NCBI GenBank assembly: GCA_015501075.1
Contig: JADNYJ010000320.1
Span: 1-36,713, forward strand
Direction: 5' to 3'
Length of the DNA: 36,713 nt
From: Gymnopilus junonius
Taxonomy: Eukaryota; Basidiomycota; Agaricomycetes; Agaricales; Galerinaceae
The notes under the pieces: model-generated
The model's database searches: none
Told to the model about the DNA's origin: nothing
What the model saw: only the letters and a program-made list of their open reading frames with translations
Shown here: piece by piece, positions 1-9,824 of the stretch
Layout of the letters: each line of letters starts with the position of its first letter
Numbering within the stretch: position 1 is the stretch's first letter
Position numbers and translations under genes: made by a program

Positions 1-371
1 CATGTTTTATCGAAGATCGCGGTAACCAATTTCTCTTTTCCAATGGCTAGTGTATACTGTGATTCTGCAGATAGATGGCAAATGGTATTATCTGAGCGAT
101 TCCATCCGCCGAAGATTGACTCCTAAGTAATAAGTAATGGTCGATGAGGAATGTCTAGAAGCGAGCTATATAGAAAAACAACATACCAAAGTATGATGAT
201 GATGGAGGCACCAATAATAAAAGACTGGCAATAGGGATCGATGTTGGCTGGGTAAAAAATAACATATTCGACCTCGTAAACATCGCAGAAGAGCTAGGAG
301 AAATGGAACTATACTTACGTTGCAGCGATGTCTGAGGGAATGGGAGGCAATAAGTCAGTTGCATTGGACAT
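1..371 (-). CDS. Possible partial gene at the left edge, function unknown
   Basis: Weak candidate. A minus-strand ATG at 371 opens a short peptide (MSNATDLLPPIPSDIAAT), followed by a good donor (GTAAGT). A pyrimidine-rich acceptor (TTTTTTACCCAG) lies about 70 nt on. Further downstream there are open stretches including a hydrophobic run (FIIGASIIIILW), another plausible intron and more open frame to position 1, where the window cuts it. The start peptide resembles the N-termini of some agaric multi-pass membrane proteins, but I could not join the exons in one consistent phase. It may be a real gene with an exon I misplaced, or a relic. Confidence 0.25.
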
Positions 372-374
372 GGT

Positions 375-2190
375 CTTGAAATGAGTGTGACGGATAAAGG
401 AGGATTGACGAAATTGAAATCCTGGCGAGTAACGAGAGCTGTACCGTGAATTTAAATGCCAACCATGAGAAAAAATGGAGGTCAGAAAATGACAGCCAGA
501 CAGGGGACAGTGCAATGCACAACGAAACAGTACAGGAACCAGCGGTCCTGTGTCGTAATACCTATTCGCGAATCCTGAGAAATGCGAGGCATTTGGCACC
601 AGTGCAGGTTGATCCTGTGGTACTAAACGCCTGCATTAGGCAGGAACTAGGTTATATAAAGCATTGTGTACCTCATCCACTAACATGAAAAATGAAATCA
701 TTAATCCACATCAATCCACCCAAAGATTTCTGTGAGTAACAGTTCTATAGTGAGAGCGCTCGGAATTATCACTGACTCTTTTCATGACGGCCTTGATCAT
801 TCACTAGCACTCTTCATTTGGAACATCGGGTTTGAATGATAGCCGTAAGTTTTGTTCGATACGGTGAGGACATCCAACTTTTTGGAGCTAAGTTTTCCAG
901 GCTTCAGCTTACCTATGTGAAGTAGAATGCATTGTACGTTCAAATTGCTATCCTGGCCTAGAATAACATAACAGCGAGTGAAATTTGCCTCGTCCAAAGA
1001 CAGGTGTATACGGCCTGGCTCAGGAAGTGTAGATAGACGAGCGTGAGGAAGGGTTTGGAGACTGCATCAGCGCCGTTGGGAGTTCCGTACGGACACAAGG
1101 CGCGCCGCTGTCAGATTCTGGGAATGATGAAGAGTAGGTGACACTATGTTAGAGAACTATGAAGGTACTGCAGCGGCATTGGACGCATTGGATGACCAGT
1201 AGCTGACTGTTTAGTCGAGGGAAAGTTGGGAGGCAAGCCGCAGCACCGCTGGCAGCCTGCGGTCTGTCAATGTCAGATTAGATAACCGCATATTTATAAG
1301 CCGTAAAGGGAAAACCAGTGGAAAACCATGACCGTGGAACGTGGAACGCTTTCAGTGCAGGCCGTGGTGGTACAATTGCCTACAAGGAAGAGTGGTTAGT
1401 TGAGTAGGCTCCCGCATAGATCATAGGAATGAATCATATCAGACTAAGTAGATTGATGAATCGCATTCTGGAGGCAAAAGGACGACAGTAATCGATCAGA
1501 CAAATGACAAAAATATGGTTTGATAGAGGGCTTGCTACCGGAATTAGCAGCGCTGAAGCGTCCTCAAATAAAGTCACGAGAATAAAAATCCTAATGAAGA
1601 GGATGATTAAATGACGTGTTCGAGAGGGAGAGAAACAACACTAACCGGTGGATTGGATGATGTAGATCCCGGTCATTTCTACCCACCATCCAGCCGATGG
1701 GCCTCAAGACGTACAAGGTGTAATGATAGCAACAATTTACAATAATAGAGAGAATCATCGTATTGAGGAAAGAACGGACAGCATGAAAGCGAAAGGTCGA
1801 GCTCAAGAGCTGCCGGGTACCTGATTATGGCAAATAGGCGATAATACCCGGTCCGAAAGTCAAGATGAACATAATGAATTAGGATCAAGCTTCAAGCTTT
1901 CAAGGGTCTTTTGAGTCAGTAATGCGAGTATGCTGACTCCTGGGCACCTGTAGGAATATATAGTGAGCTGGTCAAAAATCACATGCAACAAGGGAATTAT
2001 CTGGAGTTATAATTTATCACGAATCAAAATTTCAAAGAGAAAGTACGAGGAAAACAAGGTGAAAGACACTTGACAGTATTACCTAAATTATACAGTACAG
2101 TAAGTAAGGGGAGTGTTTGCGATCAATTTAAGCGACTGCACTCAACAGCAAAAGCTTCGCTTCAAATAGACAAACTTCCTGACCAAGCTC
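375..2190. other. Gene-poor stretch, no supported gene
   Basis: About 1.8 kb in which I found no convincing exon chain on either strand. Short open frames exist, for example minus 797-997 and two overlapping hydrophobic frames on the minus strand at 1591-1888, but none has a recognisable domain, a good start and consistent splice phases. Remnants of a membrane-protein gene near 1600-1890 are possible. A TATA-like palindrome (TTATATAA) is near 652-659. Confidence 0.4.
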
Positions 2191-2999
2191 TCAAGCTCCT
2201 GTAGCGCGCTTGGCAAGCGCATCTGCATTGCGGTTGAGTTCCCTTGGGATGTGCCAGAACCCTACTGCAACTTTGTCATCCTCCAGAGTCGTAACGTACT
2301 CGTCAAGCTTCATAAATAAATCGAGATTCGTAGGTTCTTTTCCGTATGAGGTGCGCCAGCCTCGCCTCTGCAAGAAGTCTTTCGTTAGACGCAGAACGAA
2401 AAGAAAATAAGGGGAACTGGGACTCGTACCCGCCAGGTAGGAAACCACTCAGTAATGCCCTTAACAACATACTCCGAATCGGTGACGACAATATACGTAG
2501 CGCGATCGAATTGCTTATGGGGCTGGAGCATTGCGAGTTGTGTATGTTCTTTATCTTCATACCCGGATGCCTCCCGCAACTTATCCAGCTTCTCCAGCTT
2601 CTTCAACCCCTCCAGCGCAGCCAAGAGTTCCGCACGTTGACTCGTACGAGGACCAGCTGCATCTACGGTACCGTCCACAGGAATACTCCACGAATACTTG
2701 AGCTCCAGGTCTTCAAAAGTATGTTCACCACCGATAGTGATACCCAGCCCCGCCTTGGCATGAGGAGAGCCATTGTTTGTACAGGCCCCGTCGGTGTACA
2801 CGAGTTTGGAATGATGACACGTGGGATGGTCATCGTCGTGGGGTAGGGCCCAGTCATCGCCAAAGGAGCCATCAGGGCAACACGCAGCGAAGAACCTGTT
2901 GCAACTGGAACATTGCACAAGAAGGCGGGCAAGAGGATAGCTCTGGAGCGTCTCGCAGAATACGACCTTCCGTTGCTGAATGAGGGGGTTCTCTGGCAT
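2191..2999 (-). CDS. Ribonuclease H-like protein, paralogue 1 (intact)
   Basis: Two exons, 2999-2430 and 2367-2191, with a 62-nt phase-0 intron (donor GTACGA, acceptor TTGCAG), give 248 aa. An N-terminal cysteine-rich segment (C30-x2-C33, CC40-41, CHH at 61-63) may bind zinc. The RNase H fold follows with all four acidic catalytic residues: D70 in YTDGACTNNG, E124 in RTSQRAELLAALEGL, D174 in VVTDSEYV and D239 in NADALAKR. Such enzymes cut the RNA strand of RNA-DNA hybrids. The start at 2999 is chosen because paralogue 2 also begins MPEN; an in-frame codon 21 nt upstream is less likely. No reverse transcriptase lies beside it, so it looks like a host-type gene and not part of a retroelement. 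Two relatives lie at 15274-15957 and 16688-17490 on the same strand. Confidence 0.85.
2368..2429 (-). other. Intron of RNase H paralogue 1
   Basis: The intron sits at the same codon boundary, after the motif EWFPTWR, as the introns of paralogues 2 (67 nt) and 3 (89 nt). A shared intron position and phase 0 show that the three genes arose by DNA duplication and not by retroposition. Confidence 0.85.
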
Positions 3000-3766
3000 G
3001 GTGGTGAGCTGACGAGTCACCCTCTTGCTGTGGTTCTAAGATAGACATCGAACCGGCCCTGCTGTTCAGGTCAGGTGCAGAAGATGCAAGAAGCTTCGAA
3101 GACGCGTCATGGGTGCAGAAAACGTGCAGAGGCCTTGCGAAGTGTTAAACTGAAGAGTAGAGACGTAAATTACCGATGGTCGGAAAATGACGGAAGAAAT
3201 ATGTCACAAAAAATCACAACATTCTAGACCTCCAAGGTTAGATACCAGAGTGCGGACTAAAAGAACGATGGCCCGTATGCGAACAAGTGAAGTTGACCAA
3301 ACTGTACAGTTGGTCGGAGAAATCTCAAGAACCGAGGGCACACATCCTCCTCTTCATGATGCTCTCGTATCCTTTATACGTTCAAGATTCTACGTATTGT
3401 GTACGCCCTTCTGATCGCTGCCACCGACACTTTCTGTCTCTAATATTGAGATTGGGTTCCATCCTCTTATCCCATCTTGGCACTATTCTCAGGTCATCTA
3501 TACTCGCAGTACTTTATTTCTGGGAAATAACATACTCTGCTCACACGGCGCTCGGTCTAGGTCTCGATTATCACTGTTCTCACTGATTGGATGCTAGCCG
3601 CATTGTGCATGAGACCAATCAACACAATGAACCAGAACAATGAATGAGCGGAGCGCCTAGCACGAGAACAGTGCTGTCGTCCGATACCCTCAGCAATACC
3701 CATGCTTCATCTGATAACCATATAACCAGCAGCCGCATTCAAAGTCCCAAGCTCCTTCCTCCCAAC

Positions 3767-5048
3767 ATGTCCCAAAATATCCCACTCATTCTGGTAAGTG
3801 TTCCGACCTCTCGCAAATGCGAGTTCTCATCGTCTTTTTGAAGGCGCTACCTTCTGAGCTCAAATATCACATTACGATGCTATCATCCCCGGGGACCTTG
3901 GCGTCATTAGCTCTAACACATTCCTCCTATCGACATCAAGCCGAGCACGCCCTCTACCACACGTTAAGTATCACCACCACAAGAAAAGAATCTGTAGGAT
4001 CCATGTACACACTCTCCGTGAATCCCATCAAGGCCAGATTCGTCCGGTTCCTCACCGTAGAATCCACACACACAAAGGCGTCTGAGAACCAAAAAGCGAT
4101 CAACCTGCTCGTCAAAGGGCTCCTTAACATGCACGCGCTGGTTTCCCTTCGAATTACAATATCCTGCCAAAAGGACTTGGATTGGCCTGATATTCTCAAT
4201 GAGGTCTTATGGTGAGTCAATTACTCTTGATTGGTGATAAGCAAGTAACTACCCGAAACTCACAATGCAAGATAGTCAGGGCCACTTCACACTAAAGACA
4301 CTATACTGTAACGACGACCTTGACATTGCCCGGATAATAAAAAGCCAACCTCACCTACAAGTCCTAGGGGTATATGCCGAAAGTGACCCCGACGATCTCT
4401 TCTACGACGTCCTCATCCCACTCTCAGCCTCCTACACCGAGAACCAATTGCAAACCCTCCCGCTCATCTTCGCGGTCGAAGTCATGGCCGCAGACATCTA
4501 CTACGACCACATCGCCATCTTTCCTTCCCTCTATTCTCCGCAGCGCAATGCCACTATCCACGTCGAGCTGGTCACGTCCATCAAGGAAGATCAGAATTCA
4601 GAACGGCACGTCGACACCGACATGTTTGAGAAAATTTCGTTTCATTTCGGGGAGGTCGATTTACACGGTATCCGGACGATGTTGGAGAACGCCGCTGCGG
4701 TCTTTTCGCCTGCCACCTTTCTGAGCTTGTACTTTGAGAAGCATTACGAGATCGTACGTCCAGTGCCTTGTCTGCGTCCTCTTATATCTAATCCGAGGGG
4801 GATGTGTATTTTTTGGTTTCTAGTCGATTGAGGATATGAAAGAATTAATAAGCTTCTATCCGAACCTGCATGAATTAATTCTCCTGCCTGCACCCGAAAC
4901 ACTAGTGCGGCGTATTCCTGTGGACGTCAAGTTGCAGTCAGTAGAGGCGTGGAAGGCAATCTGTCCTGAACTGATGTCGGTGATGTTTATGGACAATGAA
5001 GTGATGCTTAAGGGACCAAGTTATGCCCATTGGAAATTAGTTGATTGA
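3767..5048 (+). CDS. F-box-like protein of the expanded agaric type
   Basis: Four exons are supported: 3767-3793, 3844-4211, 4276-4753 and 4824-5048, giving 365 aa. Introns are 50, 64 and 70 nt, with phases 0, 2 and 0. The first exon encodes nine residues, and the F-box-like motif begins right after it (ALPSELKYHITML, then LASLALTHSSYRHQAEHALYHTL). The rest is an irregular leucine-rich region typical of agaric F-box families, ending with FYPNLHELIL and PELMSVMFM. F-box proteins usually present substrates to an SCF ubiquitin ligase; here that is inferred from the family. An upstream in-frame ATG at 3644 would add 41 residues; I prefer 3767 because such genes often have a tiny first exon. The second acceptor (ATAG at 4275) is chosen for phase and intron length. 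No lesion was seen. Confidence 0.7.
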
Positions 5049-5292
5049 ACAGTGAGCTACGACCGTGTTTATTGCCTCATGAATTTCTGATGTGGATACT
5101 CTGTACGACTTCAGGTCATTGAAAGGAAGCGAGGTCGAACTTAGGCGAAGTTGCCAGTACATAAATCGTCTGTGTTATCAATTCATCAATGAGTAAGCCG
5201 AAATGCTCTCGAAAAATGTTCTCGAATAGCTATTATGACTCGGAGGCCTGTGCGCTTTCTCATGTACTGGAGTATATAATTTGCATATCCTT

Positions 5293-5730
5293 TTAAGTTG
5301 TACCCGATCGAATTCTACACCGGTGATCCTTCGCAAACACCTTCAGAGAATCTTCCATCTGGATCAGGTTAGACCACCCATCTACAATCAGCCTCAAATG
5401 CTTGTCCCGCATTTTCAGGAAGGCCAGCAGCCCGTGTCCCAAGATGCCATAGCATCTACGGAGCTCCAACATTCTCACTTCAAGGACACTCTCTTCACCG
5501 AATTTTGTAAGGTCACCTTCGAGATCAACGTCCTCAAGCTTCAGGCCTGCAAGAGGGTACCTGATCTTCGCTCCATTGTCATCCATAATGACATGGAATG
5601 CGTCATTTTCAACTGCCCGAAAGTTTTCTTCGATCGCGCTGAGGGTACGGCACTGAGAGATTGATATAAGAGGAGTGAATTTTGGGCATAGAGTTACTTT
5701 AGATATCTTAGCATCATTCAATACAGACAA
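5293..5730 (-). pseudogene. F-box protein C-terminal relic
   Basis: This minus-strand open frame has no ATG and begins after an in-frame TGA. It reads like the C-terminal half of an agaric F-box protein: LAGLKLEDVDLEGDLTKFG, then LEVRMLELRRCYGILGHG, LLAFLKMRDKHLRLIVDG and a terminal stretch. The same block, more damaged, is at 36230-36713. There is no F-box exon upstream; the next minus-strand sequence is the BTB gene ending at 5788. I read it as a truncated copy left after duplication. An exon spliced from an acceptor near 5710 is possible but has no partner. Confidence 0.45.
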
Positions 5731-5787
5731 TCAGCTGCAAAGACGACTGTATTGAAACAGTCCAATATTTCGACAGGGTATAAACGA

Positions 5788-6831
5788 CTATTTGTCAAAG
5801 TCTTTTAAATCCTCCCATTTTTCAAGTTGAAAGTAAGTTGGAAGGTTCTGCCACATTTCTTCACGAATTTCGTCATGCCTTCCACGTACGACCTTTGCAC
5901 ATTTAGAGCAGAACACGGCGAGTTCTTGTTTAGGTAGGGCAGAGAAATTTTCCGCATTGTCATCGAAGTCCTTCCATAGGTTAAAGTTGTCCATGGCTTT
6001 CCACTGTCGCATCCTACAGGCATTGGAAGTTAGACACCCCTCGGCTGGGAGTAAATCCTTTCCTTGAAGCCATAACGTTCGCCGTTTCCGCAGTTCCGCT
6101 GATAATTTATCCCATCCGACTATACATTTATCTCGGTCTTCACGGCTTAACCGGGCGTATGACTTTCCGAAACGATTGTTTCCCTGTAAATTACAAGTTA
6201 CTATCATGAGATTTGTGTATCATACATACAGGCAGAAGAGTCACCAACGAATAAGTGAGGATAAGGCGTAGGTACGCCGCATGTAGAATGGAGGGTATGT
6301 CGTGTTTATTTGACAGGGCAATTATATCCTCCATATCGTCGTTGTCTTCGCCTTCACTGCATTCAGTCCGCGCAATTTTCTTATATTGATTAGGCATGGC
6401 AATACATTGCCATTTAGTCAAAGTGGTAGGATGATCGAATCGGAGACATTTGAGGGCCTGGTCAACGAAGAAATCAATTTTGTATTTCTTTCCAAGTCGC
6501 AGGAGTGCCGAGATATGCACGACGCTCATTGGTTTCGACCAATCATGTTTACTTGACAAAATAGTCCAATTGAGTCTGAGTCTTTATCCCTAACATAAAG
6601 CACATACCTCAAAGCATCATAGAATACAGAGAGCATATACTCAATATCGTCAGCTTTATCATCCAGCTTTACTACAGGACGCTCCTTGACAGCACCTTCT
6701 GTTCCTTCCTTGCTCTGAGGCATGCTAAAAGTATCTTTGAAGACACTAGAGTTATGCGTCAAGACGTCTCGATGCACCTGAAATTGAGTATTCTCGACGT
6801 GGATAATGACATCCCCCATGTCAAACCAGTA
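5788..6831 (-). pseudogene. BTB/POZ domain gene, 3' part (split by transposon)
   Basis: Main body of a BTB/POZ gene whose first 38 codons lie at 14757-14872. Exon remainder 6831-6608, exon 6551-6230 and exon 6183-5788; introns are 56 nt (phase 2) and 46 nt (phase 0). The BTB core is clear: FDMGDVIIHVENTQFQVHRD, then VLTHNSSVFKDTFSMPQ and ADDIEYMLSVFYDALR. The C-terminal part (HISALLRLGKKYKIDFFVDQ, then a region ending LEKWEDLKDFDK) matches the all-helical tail of agaric BTB proteins. These usually act in protein-protein contact, some with Cul3 ubiquitin ligases. All exons downstream of the break are open. The inverted repeat of the transposon supplies an ATG at 6834 in frame, so a 314-aa protein lacking the native N-terminus could in principle still be made. 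Confidence 0.85.
6830..6831. repeat. Target-site duplication TA, left copy
   Basis: TA directly outside the left inverted end; the partner is at 14757-14758. Keeping one TA restores the host reading frame. A 3-bp TAC duplication is possible if the element is counted from ATCAG, but TA gives symmetrical ends. Confidence 0.7.
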
Positions 6832-6847
6832 CATCAGAAGAAATACA
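6832..6847 (+). repeat. Left terminal inverted repeat
   Basis: CATCAGAAGAAATACA, perfect over 16 bp with the right end; with the flanking TA the match is 18 bp. Similarity continues imperfectly for some 40 bp inward, with indels (CACCCTCCCC here against a shorter run at the other end). Confidence 0.8.
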
Positions 6848-7064
6848 CCCTCCCCTTTCGGCACTTTTGATACTTTCACAAGTGCTGAAAAGTGAGAAAG
6901 GGGAAAAGGACCTGGTCCTTTCAAGAATTACCTCGCGAATCCTTGCAAAACTATTAAAAGGGCAAAAGGACCGAAAAGCTTCAGTATATCATTAGCCACA
7001 AATGTACCACTCCTGCTCGCAAAAGCGATTGGAAATAGATACAATCAGTAATATATGAACCTTA

Positions 7065-9713
7065 TTAAGCATTAATAGTGGTCTCGTTACTGTCCTCGGT
7101 CATATCCACGGCATCCTGAGCCTCAGCGTTGTCCTCGATCTCGAAATCAGACTCGACCACCTCAGCCTTTGCGGTAGCATCAGCTGGGGCAGCGTCATCG
7201 CCAGACGACGACCTCGACCGCTTTTTACCTTTCATGACAGCAAACGCATGCACAGCTATCATGATTTCCTTCCACTGCTTGTCCGACAGCTTCTTAACAA
7301 CCCGCTCAATGTCCCTCGTTGGTGTGGGTCCTTGAATCGTGTATGGTGGGATCGTATCGGGGGCTTTGGATGCATCGCGCATCTCGCTGTCACCCCAGTT
7401 GTCGCCGGAAAAGTCACTGAATGGGCGCGCCGGGCAAGTGTAACTGCCTGAGCTCCAACGCGCTATCGCCCTATATGCCTGAGAGGAATCAGACCTGAGA
7501 ACTCACATGACAAGGAAGTCAACAAATCGAGCACTCACTGATTGGATAGCCATGATAAGCGCACCAGTGGGTCGCGTTTCCTCCTTGAGATGGGTTGGAA
7601 GAATGTTAATACGTCCAAGATGGTGGCCTAGAGCACAAGCTATGACGGGGTGGCAGAATATGTTCTGAAATGTGGAATAAGTGACAATAAAGAACAACTA
7701 TCCAGTTACTCATACCGTTTTCACTCCGGCCTGACCAGTAAGATCATCCCCATCAATGAAGGTCTTGTAATAGAAAGGACGGCACTTGAAGGTTCCACTG
7801 AGAGCCCAATGACACCAGGCGCTGATGTACTCGGCCGAAGAATCCTCGAGCTCGGAGATGAGCGTATTTTCCATGTAGTCGATGGTGACTTGGCCGATCT
7901 TGTTGCGCCACGTTGTTAGTACGTCTTCAGCCTAAGAGAAAAGGTTAGCATATCGAGGGCGAGCATGGCACAAATGACTTACAAGTTTGAGGACAATCTT
8001 CTTCCCTTCTGTCGTGCTCGAGAATGGATGCTGCAATGGGAAGTGGCGATAAAAGAAACCCATAATCCTATCATCACTGAGGTCCAAAGACCAAGGCCGC
8101 TCGGTCCCATATAGCTGGATAAGGAGAGGCGTGAACACCTCTTGGAAGGGTTGACGAAGATCAAGGGGCAAGTGCTTGATGCGAATCAGTGCCTTCTTGA
8201 GGGTCTCTGGTGGGACAAACCCTGGCACTGAGGTCGTTGGTTGGACGATGGCGAGACTCTGGATAGACACCGAGTGGGTATCATATATTAGAATGAAGAA
8301 GTATGTTTACTTACCTGGCGAGCAGCAGGTCCCTTGGCGTTTTCTGAAAGCCCAGCACGTTCTTCGAGTTCCCCTTCATTATCACTTATCCCTCGGACCG
8401 ATTCATCATCTTCGTCGTCTGGGAATACAAAAGCAGTGGTGAGCGCGGTGCTCAAGGTGGATGAATCAACTCACCATTATGAGCAGAAAGGTTGTTAACA
8501 ATGTCGCCGTCGTCGCCGTCGAAGTTGTTATCATGAGATGCGCGTTGTTCCCACCCAGGCACAAGGCCCTCGTCATTCTTCTTTACACGTTTGGCAGTTG
8601 GCTGCCTATTGTCACCGGTGGGAATAGAAGGTTCGATTAGACGTTGTTTGATTGATGGTTGATAAAACAACTCACTGCCTTTTCTCTTCGCTTGGACGCT
8701 TTTTGTTCTTGTCCACCATCTGCCTCTTTTCTGCGACAGCCTTCCTCACATCACCCTTGCTTGTTTTTACCTTCTTAGGCTTCGGCTTTTCTTCCTCCTC
8801 CGATACGTCCAACATCTCTTCGTCTTCGCTCTCGTTTGCTGCCTCTGATGCCACCGACAGCACTTCCCCTTCAGGCTGCTGGTAGCATTCCGAAGAAGAA
8901 TCCCCGGAGGCCTTGTCGACTGCTATGTCAAAAATTTTGTCAGTCAGAAGTTGCAATGAATCTGTATGGACATACATCTCTGTGAGGCTATCTCTGGAGC
9001 AGGATCTGCCTTCGGGCGCATCTTGCGCTGACGATCTGGGAGCCCGACTGGAGAATCACCTTTACTTGCCACGAGGGCTATATCTGCTTCTGCCATCTGA
9101 TCTTCAAGTGCTGCTGCCTTGGTAAGTGCATCATCGCGGCGTTGCTTGGTCTGTTCTGTTTTCAGGGCTTTGTCTGCACGCTCAGCGGCCACCACTTCAC
9201 TTGAACGCTTAGGCTTCGGGACATCGGGCAAACCCGGGTGAGGATTACGAGAAGCACGTAAAGATGGCTGCTGCTTGGCAGTAGTAGTTTCCTCTGTGGC
9301 AGGAGAGGAATTCTTACATGAATTCCTCCCGGAAGATTTTTCTGGGTGAAAGGTAGTATGTAAGTGAACTGATTTACATGACGTTGTCAACGATGCTCAC
9401 CCGGGACTGATATAGCGTCAACTTCCTTCTTGGTTGGAGCTATGTTAGCTGCCGCCGTGTTCCCAACTGCCGATTTTGCGACTTGGTGAGCGATGATCGA
9501 TCTCGAAATTTTCAAGGACTTACCATCGATTGTGGCAGCCTTTTTGATTATTGGGCCTGAAATCCCGAGACGTGCACGCCCACTTCCGGTACTGCTGCCG
9601 CCTTTGCTTCCCTTGGAAGAAGTCTTAGAAGATACCATGGCAAAATTGAACTCACGGCGATCCTTGACTGTGGAAAGAGGAAGGACAGATTTCGAGGCAA
9701 AAATTTTGCCCAT
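7065..9713 (-). CDS. Passenger gene of the transposon, intact 716-aa protein of unknown function
   Basis: Ten exons: 9713-9524, 9481-9401, 9341-8976, 8922-8676, 8605-8475, 8418-8315, 8258-7983, 7931-7716, 7664-7539 and 7478-7065. All phases agree and the total is 2151 nt. The N-terminal half is low-complexity: Ser/Gly/Lys-rich, then acidic with basic patches (KPKPKKVKTSKGD, KRVKKND), suggesting a nuclear protein. The ordered core spans roughly residues 370-600: PPETLKKALIRIKHLPLDLR, QLYGTERPWSLDLSDD, then VLTTWRNKIGQVTIDYME, a tryptophan-rich stretch, CHPVIACALGHHLGRINILP and RPTGALIMAIQSAYRAIARW. The C-terminus is acidic. I recognise the pattern as one common in agaric genomes but know no function. 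It is head-to-head with the transposase across a 111-bp gap. A start at 9638 (MVSSKTSSKGSKGG) is an alternative, and the first 42-nt intron is in frame and may be retained. Confidence 0.75.
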
Positions 9714-9824
9714 CTCTCTCTGTTTGTTTCACCACTTGAACAACACCTCTCGCCTCTCGCCAGCAGTCGTCTAGTTACTTATTGTGAATTTTTATTACTT
9801 GTATAAATTTACCATCTTGCTCTC
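9714..9824. promoter_or_regulatory. Bidirectional promoter region inside the transposon
   Basis: This 111-bp AT-rich gap separates the divergent starts of the passenger gene (9713, -) and the transposase gene (9825, +). It contains a TATA-like TTGTATAAATTT near 9799-9810. Both genes must draw their core promoters from here or from within their neighbour. Inferred from position only. Confidence 0.45.

Noticed and set aside
1591..1888. Overlapping hydrophobic minus-strand frames as a membrane protein gene
   Set aside because: No start, splice chain or recognisable family pattern could be joined.
2210..2983. Long plus-strand open frames opposite RNase H paralogue 1
   Set aside because: They lie antisense to a gene with a complete catalytic set; composition shadow only. 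The same holds at 17143-17526.
5281..5664. Plus-strand frame opposite the F-box relic
   Set aside because: The minus strand carries the leucine-rich pattern that recurs at 36230-36713; the plus frame matches nothing.
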